The position numbers were made by a program, and so were the translations under genes. A stretch of 64,000 nt of DNA from Skermanella pratensis. GTDB taxonomy: Bacteria; Pseudomonadota; Alphaproteobacteria; Azospirillales; Azospirillaceae. The stretch is from positions 5,635,001 to 5,699,000 of the forward strand of contig NZ_CP030265.1 in NCBI RefSeq assembly GCF_008843145.1, written 5' to 3'. Below, piece after piece: positions 8,317 through 16,787 of this stretch; within the stretch, counting starts at the first letter, position 1; every line of letters begins with the position of its first letter. Under the pieces are notes generated by a model. It ran no database searches, had not been told where the DNA came from, and saw only the letters and a program-made list of their open reading frames with translations.

Positions 8317-10223
8317 GCTTCCACCGCCTCCTCGCCGGCTGCCTGGCCCTCGCCGCGATCGCGTTCCTCGCGACGGTTCCCGCGGCTGCCGCGGTCGAGA
8401 CGCCCTATTTCGCCGAGCAGGTCGCCGCCGGAAAGCTGCCGCCGGTCGGGGAGCGGCTGCCGGCCGATCCCCGGATCGTGACATTCGACGAGGATGGGGC
8501 GCAGCAGGGCCAGCCGGGCGGCGACATGACCATGCTGATGGCGCGGGCCAAGGACGTACGCATCATGTTCGCGTACTTCTATGCCCGCCTGATGACGTAC
8601 ACCACGGACCTGACGCTCGAACCGGACATCCTCCAGTCGATCGAGGTCGAGGAAAACCGGGTCTTCACGCTCCATCTCAGGCCCGGGCACCGCTGGTCGG
8701 ACGGATCGCCCTTCACCGCCGAGGATTTCCGCTACTGGTGGGAAGACGTGATCCTGAACAAGGACGTGCCGCCCTTCGGCCCCCCGCCGGAGATGCTGGC
8801 CGGCGGCGAGCCCCCCCTGTTCGAAGTGCTGGACGAGACCACCGTACGCTACACCTGGAAGGAGCCGAACCCGCTGTTCCTGCCGTCGCTGGCGGCGGCG
8901 CGGCCGCTGGAGATCTTCGGCCCCGCGGCCTACCTGAAGCAGTTTCACGTGAAATACGCCGACGCCGGCCAGCTGAAGGAGCGGGCCAAGGCGGCGGGGC
9001 AGAAGAGCTGGGCGCACCTGCACAACCGCATGGACAACGCCTACGACAACGACAATCCCGACATGCCGACGCTCCAGCCCTGGATCAACACCACGGCGGC
9101 GCCGGCCGAGCGGTTCGTCTTCGTGCGCAATCCCTACTATCACCGGGTCGATCCGGCGGGCAACCAGCTCCCCTATATCGACCGGCTGCTGGTGCAGATC
9201 GCCGACGGCAAGATCATCCCGGCGAAGGCCGGGGCCGGCGAGGCCGACCTCCAGGCGCGCTATCTGCGCTTCGACAACTACACCTTCCTGAAGCAGGCGG
9301 CCAAGCGGAACGGCTACAAGGTCGATCTGTGGAAGACCGGCAACGGCGCCCATCTGGCGCTGTTCCCCAACCTCAACACGGCCGATCCGGTCTGGCGCGA
9401 CCTGTTCCGCGACGTCCGCTTCCGCCGGGCGCTGTCGCTCGGCATCGACCGCGACGAGATCAACCAGGCGATCTATTACGGCCTCGCCCATCCGTCCAAC
9501 AACACGGTGCTGCCCCGCTCGCCCCTGTTCCGGCCGGAATACCGGCAGGCCTGGACACGGTTCGACGTGCGCGAAGCCAACCGGCTGCTCGACGAGATGG
9601 GACTGACCAGCCGGGGCGGCGAGAATATCCGGCTGATGCCCGACGGGCGCCCGATGGAGATCATCGTCGAGACGGCGGGCGAGAGCACGGAGGAAGTGGA
9701 CGTCCTCGAACTGATCGCCGATAGCTGGCGGAAGATCGGGGTCAAGCTCTTCACCAAGCCGTCCCAGCTGGAGGTGCTGCGCAATCGGATCTATTCCGGC
9801 CAGACCCTGATGGCGATCGCCAAGGGAGTGGACAACGGCATCCCCACGGCCGACATGGCGCCGACCGAGTTCGTGCCGATGGACCAGAACCAGTATCAAT
9901 GGCCGAAATGGGGCCAGTTCTACCAGACCGGCGGCACCGCGGGCGAAAAGCCCGCCCTGCCCGCCGCGGTCGAGCTGATGGATCTGATGGGCCGGTGGCG
10001 GACGGCGCCCGACACATCGGCGCGGGCGGAGGTCTGGCACCGCATCCTGGGCATCCACGCCGACCAGGTCTTCACCATCGGGCTAGTCAACGGAACCCTC
10101 CAGCCGGTCGTCGTGCGCTCCACCCTGCGCAACGTGCCGGACGAAGGGATCTACAATTGGGACCCGGGCGCTCATTTCGGCATCTACCGGCCCGACACCT
10201 TCTGGTTCGCCAAGCCGGGCTGA
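8313..10223 (+). CDS. Extracellular solute-binding protein, family 5
   Basis: Periplasmic binding protein of 636 aa, longer than the usual 500-540 aa of peptide-binding SBPs and similar in length to YejA-type proteins. A Sec signal peptide is clear (hydrophobic core [21 protein letters not shown], cleavage near residue 26). Family features include [20 protein letters not shown] and [19 protein letters not shown]. Start ATG overlaps the ATPase stop. Ligand is unknown; a peptide, glycopeptide or oligosaccharide would suit the neighbouring glycosyltransferase and deacetylase. A parS-like palindrome lies inside at 8941-8956. Confidence 0.92.
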   Translation: MSFHRLLAGCLALAAIAFLATVPAAAAVETPYFAEQVAAGKLPPVGERLPADPRIVTFDEDGAQQGQPGGDMTMLMARAKDVRIMFAYFYARLMTYTTDLTLEPDILQSIEVEENRVFTLHLRPGHRWSDGSPFTAEDFRYWWEDVILNKDVPPFGPPPEMLAGGEPPLFEVLDETTVRYTWKEPNPLFLPSLAAARPLEIFGPAAYLKQFHVKYADAGQLKERAKAAGQKSWAHLHNRMDNAYDNDNPDMPTLQPWINTTAAPAERFVFVRNPYYHRVDPAGNQLPYIDRLLVQIADGKIIPAKAGAGEADLQARYLRFDNYTFLKQAAKRNGYKVDLWKTGNGAHLALFPNLNTADPVWRDLFRDVRFRRALSLGIDRDEINQAIYYGLAHPSNNTVLPRSPLFRPEYRQAWTRFDVREANRLLDEMGLTSRGGENIRLMPDGRPMEIIVETAGESTEEVDVLELIADSWRKIGVKLFTKPSQLEVLRNRIYSGQTLMAIAKGVDNGIPTADMAPTEFVPMDQNQYQWPKWGQFYQTGGTAGEKPALPAAVELMDLMGRWRTAPDTSARAEVWHRILGIHADQVFTIGLVNGTLQPVVVRSTLRNVPDEGIYNWDPGAHFGIYRPDTFWFAKPG

Positions 10224-10289
10224 CCGGCGGGCGGATCGGAACGGGACCGAACAGGATCAACAGGGGCGACGAAGGGACGATCGATCAAC

Positions 10290-11288
10290 ATGCTGGGTTT
10301 CCTCGTGCGGCGGATCATGGTGATGATCCCCACCCTCCTCGCGATCAGCGCGATCACCTTCGTCATCATCCAGCTTCCCCCCGGCGACTACCTGACCACC
10401 CTGATGACCGAGCTGGAAAGCCGGGGCGAGGCGATCGACGAGAGCCGCCTGCAGTTCCTGCGGGAGAGTTACGGCTTGGACAGGCCCATGATCGAGCAGT
10501 ATTTCGTCTGGGTCGGCGGCATGCTGACCGGCGATTACGGCTTCTCCTTCGAGTACAACCGCCCGGTCGCCGACGTGATCGGCGACCGCATGCTGCTGAC
10601 CATCGTGGTGTCCTTCGCGACCATCGTGTTCATCTGGGTCGTGTCGTTCCCGATCGGAATCTATTCGGCGACCCACCAGTACAGCCTGGGCGACTACGGC
10701 TTGACTTTCCTGGGCTTCCTGGGACTGGCCACGCCCAATTTCCTGCTGGCGCTGGTGCTGCTCTACTTCGCCAACGTGACCTTCGGCACCTCGATCGGCG
10801 GACTGATGGACGCGGCCTACCTGGATGCGCCGTGGAGCTGGGGCAAGGTGCTGTCGATCCTCGAACATCTCTGGATCCCGGTGATCGTGATCGGGACCAG
10901 CGGCACCGCCGGCATGATCCGGCGCCTGCGCGCCAACCTGCTGGACGAGCTGCACAAGCAGTATGTGGTGACCGCCCGGGCCAAGGGCCTGACGCCGGCC
11001 AGGGTGCTGTGGAAGTACCCGCTGCGGATGGCCATCAATCCCTTCATCGCCGACATCGGCAACCTGCTGCCGCAGATCGTCTCGGGCGCCGCGGTCGTGT
11101 CCATCGTGCTGTCGCTGCCGACCACGGGGCCGATGCTGCTCGACGCGCTGCGCAGCCAGGACATGTATCTTGCGGGGTCCTTCCTGATGTTCCTGGCGCT
11201 GCTGACCGTGGTCGGCGTCTTCCTGTCCGATCTGGCGCTGGCGGCGCTCGATCCCCGCATCCGGCTCGAAGGCGGAGCGACGCGATGA
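10290..11288 (+). CDS. ABC transporter permease (DppB/OppB type)
   Basis: 332-aa inner-membrane permease. The N-terminus MLGFLVRRIMVMIPTLLAISAITFVIIQLPPGD is the standard first helix of the DppB family. The cytoplasmic EAA loop is VVTARAKGLTPARVLWKYPLRMA. About six helices are predicted. ATG 10290 is preceded by a purine-rich AAGGGA; the 66-bp gap from the SBP gene is the only real space in the operon. It pairs with the next permease. Confidence 0.92.
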   Translation: MLGFLVRRIMVMIPTLLAISAITFVIIQLPPGDYLTTLMTELESRGEAIDESRLQFLRESYGLDRPMIEQYFVWVGGMLTGDYGFSFEYNRPVADVIGDRMLLTIVVSFATIVFIWVVSFPIGIYSATHQYSLGDYGLTFLGFLGLATPNFLLALVLLYFANVTFGTSIGGLMDAAYLDAPWSWGKVLSILEHLWIPVIVIGTSGTAGMIRRLRANLLDELHKQYVVTARAKGLTPARVLWKYPLRMAINPFIADIGNLLPQIVSGAAVVSIVLSLPTTGPMLLDALRSQDMYLAGSFLMFLALLTVVGVFLSDLALAALDPRIRLEGGATR

Positions 11289-12457
11289 CCGCCGATCCCA
11301 TGGGAACGGGCCGGCTGGAACACTACGTCTCGACGGCGCCGTTCGACCCCTACTCCGTCGAGCAGATGTCGCCGGAGCAGGAACGCTACTTCATGGCGTC
11401 CCAGTGGCGCATGATGTGGTGGAAGCTGAAGCGCCACCGGCTGGCGGTGCTGTCGGCCGCGGTCCTCGCGCTGATGTATTTCACCACCCTGATCTCGGAG
11501 TTCCTGGCGCCCTACGCGCTGGACAGCCGGCACATCCACCACATCTACGCGCCGCCCCAGTCGGTCCACCTGTTCCACGAGGGCAGCTTCGTCGGACCCT
11601 TCGTCTACGGCTACGATTACCAGCTCGACATGGACACGCTCCAGCGCGTTTATACGGTGGACAGGACGGACGTGCAGCCGATCCGCTTCTTCTGCCGGGG
11701 CGACCCTTACGATTTCTGGGGCCTGGTCCCGGCGGACCTGCATCTGATCTGCCCGGCGGAGGGCGGCACACTGTTCCTGCTCGGCACCGACCGGCTGGGC
11801 CGCGACATGCTGAGCCGCATCCTGTACGGCACCCGCATCTCCCTGACCGTCGGGCTGATCGGCATCACCATCAGCTTCGTCCTGGGCATCGTGATCGGCG
11901 GTATCGCCGGCTATTACGGCGGCTGGGTCGACAACGTGATCCAGCGCTTCATCGAGGTGCTGCGCTCCTTTCCGGAGCTGCCCCTGTGGATGGCGCTGTC
12001 GGCCGCGCTGCCGGTCACCTGGAGCCCGATCCTGATCTATTTCGGAATTACGCTGATCCTGGGCCTGCTGGACTGGACCGGCCTCGCCCGTGCGGTGCGC
12101 TCCAAGCTGCTGGCCCTGCGGGAGGAGGATTTCTGCACCGCCGCCCAGCTGATGGGCGCCAGCCCGCGGCGGATCATCGGCCGTCACCTGCTGCCCAGCT
12201 TCATGAGCCACCTGATCGCCTCGGCAACCCTGTCGATTCCCGGCATGATCCTGGGCGAGACGGCGCTGTCCTTCCTAGGCCTGGGGCTCCGGCCGCCGAT
12301 CACCAGCTGGGGCGTGCTTCTGAACGAGGCGCAGAACATCAACGTCGTGGCCCTCTATCCCTGGCTGATGCTGCCCGTAGTCCCGGTCATCCTGGTGGTG
12401 CTGGCCTTCAACTTCCTGGGCGACGGGCTGCGCGACGCCGCCGATCCCTACCGTTGA
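11285..12457 (+). CDS. ABC transporter permease (DppC/OppC type) with periplasmic insert
   Basis: 390 aa. The N-terminal cytoplasmic stretch (SPEQERYFMASQWRMMWWKLKRH) leads into helix 1. About 90 residues (roughly 75-165, including IHHIYAPPQSVHLFHEG and RVYTVDRTDVQPIRFFC) then separate helix 1 from the LLGTDRLGRDMLSRILYGTRISL segment that opens the transport domain. The EAA loop is CTAAQLMGASPRRIIGRHLLPS. The insert is longer than in E. coli DppC and should lie in the periplasm. The start ATG overlaps the previous stop; this is the last gene of the operon, and a convergent gene ends 5 bp away. Confidence 0.9.
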   Translation: MTADPMGTGRLEHYVSTAPFDPYSVEQMSPEQERYFMASQWRMMWWKLKRHRLAVLSAAVLALMYFTTLISEFLAPYALDSRHIHHIYAPPQSVHLFHEGSFVGPFVYGYDYQLDMDTLQRVYTVDRTDVQPIRFFCRGDPYDFWGLVPADLHLICPAEGGTLFLLGTDRLGRDMLSRILYGTRISLTVGLIGITISFVLGIVIGGIAGYYGGWVDNVIQRFIEVLRSFPELPLWMALSAALPVTWSPILIYFGITLILGLLDWTGLARAVRSKLLALREEDFCTAAQLMGASPRRIIGRHLLPSFMSHLIASATLSIPGMILGETALSFLGLGLRPPITSWGVLLNEAQNINVVALYPWLMLPVVPVILVVLAFNFLGDGLRDAADPYR

Positions 12458-12461
12458 TCTC

Positions 12462-13295
12462 CTAAAGGTTGAGAATCATGCCTTCAAAAGCAACCAGGGT
12501 TCCCGGCCTCATGGCTTCCGCCTCGGCCGCGATGCCGTCCATGACGGTGTCGTCGTGGTTGGGCTCATGGTGGAAGATCACCGCCCGCCCTACCCCGGCG
12601 GCATCGGCGACCCGGCACCCCTCCTGCCAAGTCGAATGGCCCCAGCCGACATGGCGCGGATAGACCGCGTCGGTATACATGCCGTCATAGACCATCACGT
12701 CGGCGCTGCGTGCCAAGTCGAGCACGGCCGGGTCGAGCCCTTCGGCGCGGTGCTCCGTGTCGGTCACGATCGCCAGCACCCTGCCCTCGAACTCCACCCG
12801 GTAGCCGCAGCACCGGTTGGGATGGTTGAGCGGCCCGGTCCTCAGCGTGATGCCCGGCCCTGGAGTCAGCGTCGCCCCGCATTCGAAATCGTTGAAGGTG
12901 CAGGAATGGTCGAAGGCGGAGAGCGGCACCGGGAACAGCGGGGCGATCATCATGTCGCACAGCACGGACCGGATCGTCTGCGGCGGCGGCAGGTGGCCGG
13001 CCCACAGGCGCAGCCGGTTGCGCGGGTCGAAGGCCGGGGCGAAGAACGGCAGCCCCGCCACATGGTCGTAGTGGGTATGGGTGAAGAACAGGTCGAGATC
13101 CAGCGGCGCCTTTGGCGCCAGCTGGGTGCCGAACGGGCGGATCCCCGTACCGGCATCGAAGATCATGAGGTGATCCCCACACCGGACCTCTATGCAGGTG
13201 GTGTTGCCGCCATATCGCGCCGTCTCGGGGCCAGGCGACGGGATGCTGCCTCGGACACCCCAGAATCGGACGACGAAATCTGCTGACGGCGGCAT
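12462..13295 (-). CDS. MBL-fold metallo-hydrolase
   Basis: 277-aa metallo-beta-lactamase-fold hydrolase. It has FWGVRGSIPSPG at the N-terminus, the metal-binding H-x-H-x-D-H motif in FTHTHYDHVAGLPFF, a further ligand region in TDTEHRAEG, and GWGHSTWQEG and FHHEPNHDD near the end. This subgroup resembles PhnP/cyclic-nucleotide-phosphodiesterase-like proteins annotated as MBL-fold hydrolases. ATG 13295 is preferred over a TTG one codon upstream. Convergent with the ABC operon. Substrate unknown. Confidence 0.85.
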   Translation of the reverse strand: MPPSADFVVRFWGVRGSIPSPGPETARYGGNTTCIEVRCGDHLMIFDAGTGIRPFGTQLAPKAPLDLDLFFTHTHYDHVAGLPFFAPAFDPRNRLRLWAGHLPPPQTIRSVLCDMMIAPLFPVPLSAFDHSCTFNDFECGATLTPGPGITLRTGPLNHPNRCCGYRVEFEGRVLAIVTDTEHRAEGLDPAVLDLARSADVMVYDGMYTDAVYPRHVGWGHSTWQEGCRVADAAGVGRAVIFHHEPNHDDTVMDGIAAEAEAMRPGTLVAFEGMILNL

Positions 13296-13447
13296 CAAGG
13301 GCGCCGCCGATTGTTATGTCTTTCGCACATGGTTCTTAATGTGGCGAGCGGTTGGGACGGAGTCGAGAAAAATTCCAGATAGCAACGAAACATGAACAAT
13401 ACTAGCCTGTTGATAATGTGAAACCGTTACTAGAGGAGCTTGGGACC

Positions 13448-13687
13448 ATGGCAAACAGCGGGAACGAAAGCCCGAAGTCACCCGATGCCGGCACCCCGTC
13501 CAATACGGAAAAGGACCCGTCGGACTGGACCACGGGCGACGAGCCGATGACCGGAGCGCAGGCATCCTACCTGAAGACCCTGAGCGAAGAGGCGAACGAG
13601 GATTTCGACGCTTCGCTCAACAAGGCCGATGCCTCGCGGCGGATCGACGAACTGCAGAACAAGACCGGGCGCGGCAAGCAGAGCTGA
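13448..13687 (+). CDS. DUF3072 small protein
   Basis: 79-aa hydrophilic protein. The core WTTGDEPMTGAQASYLKTL and FDASLNKADASRRIDELQ matches DUF3072, a small family annotated as hypothetical. The ATG at 13448 has a good ribosome site (GAGGAG about 10 bp upstream); the frame is open for another 10 codons upstream but without one. The N-terminal 25 residues are low-complexity and likely disordered. Divergent from the MBL gene. Function unknown; in other bacteria such proteins often accompany stress genes, which is only a weak hint. Confidence 0.8.
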   Translation: MANSGNESPKSPDAGTPSNTEKDPSDWTTGDEPMTGAQASYLKTLSEEANEDFDASLNKADASRRIDELQNKTGRGKQS

Positions 13688-13745
13688 CGCCCCTGATGAA
13701 GTCGAGCCCGGAAAAATCGGATTTGGGGCATTATCTCCATTAACC

Positions 13746-13760
13746 TTAATCCGGTGTTAA
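13746..13760. promoter_or_regulatory. CtrA-box-like site TTAA-N7-TTAA
   Basis: TTAA at 13746 and TTAA at 13757 are separated by exactly 7 bp and followed by CC, matching the alphaproteobacterial CtrA consensus TTAA-N7-TTAAC. Another TTAA sits at 13740. A TATAAC hexamer follows at 13772 and an intrinsic terminator at 13825. No gene is visible directly downstream on the plus strand, so the site may control a short transcript. Match by eye only. Confidence 0.4.
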
Positions 13761-13824
13761 CCAATACGGCCTATAACGAGGACATCGCATCTGTGGTGCG
13801 GTTCCTCCATGTAAAGCAAACTTC

Positions 13825-13858
13825 GGCTCCGTCGGCATCGGTCGATGGAGCCTTTTTT
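13825..13858 (+). terminator. Intrinsic terminator downstream of DUF3072 gene
   Basis: A 6-bp GGCTCC/GGAGCC stem (13825-13830 with 13847-13852) is followed immediately by six T residues (13853-13858). It lies 140 bp beyond the DUF3072 stop and just before the convergent PAP2 gene. It would terminate plus-strand transcripts from the DUF3072 gene or from the possible promoter near 13750-13777. Confidence 0.6.
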
Positions 13859-13860
13859 CG

Positions 13861-14652
13861 TCACGCCTGCCGGACGCGGCCGGGAGGCTGGACGGCCCCG
13901 GTCTCCCACAGGCGCCGGAGGGTTCGGCCGGTCGCCAGCGGGAGCAGCAGGCCGGGCCAGAGGAAACGGTACGCTCCCCCGGTCTCCCGGTGGAAGACCC
14001 ATCCCCGCGCCGCGAAACAGGCGCGCAGCCAATAGGTCGTGACGACCGCCAGGACACCGCCCCCGAACACGTCGGTCAGGAAATGGGCATTCACCGCAAT
14101 GCGGCTGAGTCCGATCAGGCAGGCCGCGGCCAGGAGCGTGCCGCGCCAGGACGGGAGCAGGAACGAGACCGCGAGGGCGAAAGCCACCGCCGTGTTGGTA
14201 TGCCCGGAGGGAAAAGAATGGAAGTTCGCGTCCAGGATCAGCGGATCGAACCCCGAGAAACCCGACTGCTCCAGCAGCGTCGGCCGGCCCCGGCCGATGA
14301 TGACCTTGGCGATGTTGACGGCAATCCCGGAGAGCGCGACCGACACGAAGACGAACATGAACGCCGAACCGGCCCACCGGGCCATCGCCGCGGCACGGCG
14401 GTCGGCCAGGATGAACCACCCGGCGGCCATCAGTCCCAGCCCCAGTACGCCGGTCGGCACCAGCGTCCATTTGCTGTCCCCCGCTTCCGTGATGGTTCGG
14501 AAAACCGCCAGCAGTCCCGGATCGGCAGACCGCGCCAACTCCAGCACGGTGCGGTCCAGTTGATTCGACACCATATGGCCGAACAGGAACAGCAGGCACC
14601 AGAAGGTGTACCGGACCGGCCGCGTCTGGTCTTCGGTGAACGGAATTCGCAT
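13861..14652 (-). CDS. PAP2-family membrane phosphatase
   Basis: 263-aa integral membrane phosphatase with about six helices. All three active-site motifs of the PAP2/acid phosphatase superfamily are present: K-x6-RP in KVIIGRGRP, PSGHT in HSFPSGHTNTA, and SR-x5-H-x3-D in SRIAVNAHFLTD. Known relatives dephosphorylate lipid phosphates such as undecaprenyl pyrophosphate, lipid A or phosphatidate at the periplasmic face. Its position beside an ArnT/GT2 envelope-modification module fits a lipid A or carrier-lipid role, but this is context only. Confidence 0.88.
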   Translation of the reverse strand: MRIPFTEDQTRPVRYTFWCLLFLFGHMVSNQLDRTVLELARSADPGLLAVFRTITEAGDSKWTLVPTGVLGLGLMAAGWFILADRRAAAMARWAGSAFMFVFVSVALSGIAVNIAKVIIGRGRPTLLEQSGFSGFDPLILDANFHSFPSGHTNTAVAFALAVSFLLPSWRGTLLAAACLIGLSRIAVNAHFLTDVFGGGVLAVVTTYWLRACFAARGWVFHRETGGAYRFLWPGLLLPLATGRTLRRLWETGAVQPPGRVRQA

Positions 14653-14736
14653 CGTGGCCCCGCCGTTGCCTACGATTTGACAAAAGGACGGGGCCGAAGC
14701 TCCATCCCGTGGCCGGACACTAGTAAAGGTAAGTTG

Positions 14737-16434
14737 TTACCAGGGGGTTACGTCGTGACGACGATACAAGGTCATCATCGGCTTCGTACCGCGCGAATAA
14801 TTTAGACCACTAATTGTTTCTATGGCAATCGGGTGGAATCCCTTGGCTTCGGCTTCGGCCAGAAAGGCATCGTCCTGCGGCAGATCGACGAGGGCCAGCG
14901 CACAGGCATCGTCCGCGAGGCGGTGGGCAGCCACCCGGCCGTCGCCGGAAAGAACCGTCCCGGTCCCCACCAGGAAGACGACACTGGGTTCGGTGAAGCC
15001 GACGGACACCAGGGTCGAGCCGGGGCAGGGCCGCGCCGCGGCGACCGCGGCGGCCACCCTCGGGCTGATCCAGATCTTGTCGATGCGGGGAAGAACAACC
15101 TGGAAGGCGAGCAGGTACATCCCGACGGAGCCGGCGCTCAGCACCGCGACCGAGTGACGCAACTTTCCCCGGCTCAGCAGCAGGGCGCCATGGCCGAGCA
15201 CCGCGAGCACGGCGACCGCGAGCAGCAGGGCCACCGGATCGAGGGTCCATTCGATGACGGCATGCAGGATGGTCGTCCCGGCGGCGAGCACCGCCGAAAT
15301 CAGGAGGAACAGCAGGATCGACAGCGCGGTGAGCCAGCGCCGCCGGCCGCCGAACCCGTCCAGCACGGCGCGCGCGGTCAGCAGCGCCAGCGCCGGATAA
15401 GCCGGCAGCACGTAATGGAACAGCTTGGTCGGCACCGCCTCGAAGACGGCCCAGGTCGGAATGGCCCAGGCCAGGCAGAACAGCACCGCGGGATCCCGCC
15501 GGTTGGCCCAGACCCAGGGGACCGCCGGGATCGCCAGCAGGGACCAGGGCCAGAAGGTGATCGGAAACAGAAGGGTGTAGTAGCCGGGCGGGAACCCCTT
15601 GGACTCCTGTCCGCCGGCGACCTTGGCCAGCATGTCATGGCCGACCGACTCGGCGAAGAAGGCGCCCTGGGTCTTGATGGTGATGAGGACCAGCCAGGGC
15701 GCCACGATCAGGAGGAGTACCGGCAGGCCCAGCCGGGGCCGCAGCGCCGCCAGCCAGCCGGCCCGCCGCTCGACGAGCGCCAGCCCCAGCGCGGTGCCGC
15801 CGACCACCAGCAGGATGATCGGCCCCTTCAGCAGGATGCCGGCCCCGAGGGAACACCAGAACAGCAGCACGAGGCCGGTGGACAGGGCCTCCGGCCCGTT
15901 CCGCCGCAGCCACGCCTCCGCCAGCGCCGCCTGCGCGCCCAGCACGGTCGCCAGCAGCGCCGCGTCCGTCTTGGCGGTGCGCGCCTCGACCGCGAGCAGG
16001 ACGGTGCCGGCCAGCATCGCCGCGGCCAGGAACCCGGCGCGCTCGCCCGGGAGGGGACCGAACAGGGTGGTGCCGATCCGGAAGGTCAGGAGGACGGCCA
16101 GGACGGCGCCGGCCAGCGACGGCAGGCGGTAGGCCCAGATGGCGGCCCGGTCCGGCCCGCCGGCCAGCGTCACCGCGACCGACTGCATCCAGTAGATGCC
16201 GATCGGCTTCTTGTGCCTGGCCTCGCCCTGGAAGCGGATATCGACGAAGTCGCCGCTTTCCAGCATCTGCCGGGTCGCCTGGGCGAAGCGCGCCTCGTCC
16301 CGGTCGGTCGGCGGCAGCGAGAAGAAGCCCGGCAGGAACAGGGCCAGGCAGAGCACCGCAAGCGCCGCCGCCAGTCCGATCCGCTTGAGCGATGCCGGGA
16401 AGAGACGCCCGGAGGACGTGTCCGCGACGCTCAC
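14737..16434 (-). CDS. ArnT-like glycosyltransferase (GT83/PMT family)
   Basis: 565-aa polytopic enzyme of the oligosaccharyltransferase-like GT-C class. The first helix is followed by the catalytic-loop pattern LPPTDRDEARFAQATRQML and HKKPIGIYWMQS, as in ArnT. About 11 or 12 hydrophobic segments follow, then a soluble C-terminal domain. The frame is open upstream, but GTG 16434 overlaps the stop of the preceding LABN gene (GTGA) and gives MSVADTSSG. ArnT-type enzymes move a sugar from undecaprenyl phosphate to lipid A. With the GT2 and LABN genes it forms a classic three-gene module. The sugar is unknown. Confidence 0.87.
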   Translation of the reverse strand: MSVADTSSGRLFPASLKRIGLAAALAVLCLALFLPGFFSLPPTDRDEARFAQATRQMLESGDFVDIRFQGEARHKKPIGIYWMQSVAVTLAGGPDRAAIWAYRLPSLAGAVLAVLLTFRIGTTLFGPLPGERAGFLAAAMLAGTVLLAVEARTAKTDAALLATVLGAQAALAEAWLRRNGPEALSTGLVLLFWCSLGAGILLKGPIILLVVGGTALGLALVERRAGWLAALRPRLGLPVLLLIVAPWLVLITIKTQGAFFAESVGHDMLAKVAGGQESKGFPPGYYTLLFPITFWPWSLLAIPAVPWVWANRRDPAVLFCLAWAIPTWAVFEAVPTKLFHYVLPAYPALALLTARAVLDGFGGRRRWLTALSILLFLLISAVLAAGTTILHAVIEWTLDPVALLLAVAVLAVLGHGALLLSRGKLRHSVAVLSAGSVGMYLLAFQVVLPRIDKIWISPRVAAAVAAARPCPGSTLVSVGFTEPSVVFLVGTGTVLSGDGRVAAHRLADDACALALVDLPQDDAFLAEAEAKGFHPIAIETISGLNYSRGTKPMMTLYRRHDVTPW

Positions 16435-16742
16435 GACGCCGACGCGTGCCCGATGTCGTCGGGAACCGTGTCGTCGCCGGCCGGTTTCCACTTGTCGCGC
16501 CAGATCATCCAGATGTTGCGGGAATAGATCACCAGCCCGAGACCCTGCCCCATGATGAACACGGGGTCCTCGCGATAGATGGCGTAGGCCAGCAGCGTCA
16601 TCCCGCCGGCCATGCTGAAATACCAGAAGACCTCCGGCACGAAGCTGCGCTTGAGGCGCTCGCTCTGGATCCACTGGATCACGAAGCGCATCGAGAACAG
16701 CGCCTGACCCAAGAACCCGATCGCCGTCCAGACGGAGAGCAT
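16431..16742 (-). CDS. LABN-domain membrane protein
   Basis: 103-aa protein with three helices matching the lipid-A-disaccharide-synthase N-terminal (LABN) domain: IGFLGQALFSMRFVIQWIQSE, VFWYFSMAGGMTLLAYAIYR and VFIMGQGLGLVIYSRNIWMI. Free-standing LABN proteins are usually found between a polyprenyl-phosphate GT2 and an ArnT-like transferase, exactly as here. They probably act as a small partner or flippase-like component, which is not established. Its stop overlaps the ArnT-like start. Confidence 0.88.
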   Translation of the reverse strand: MLSVWTAIGFLGQALFSMRFVIQWIQSERLKRSFVPEVFWYFSMAGGMTLLAYAIYREDPVFIMGQGLGLVIYSRNIWMIWRDKWKPAGDDTVPDDIGHASAS

Positions 16743-16787
16743 TCGATCACCCGATAAAGCCTGTATCGATGCCGCGCCATCGATCGA

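Noticed and set aside
14833-16527. Long plus-strand frame opposite the ArnT-like gene
   Set aside because: Composition is Gly/Gln/Arg-rich with no domain; the minus strand encodes a clear polytopic membrane enzyme.
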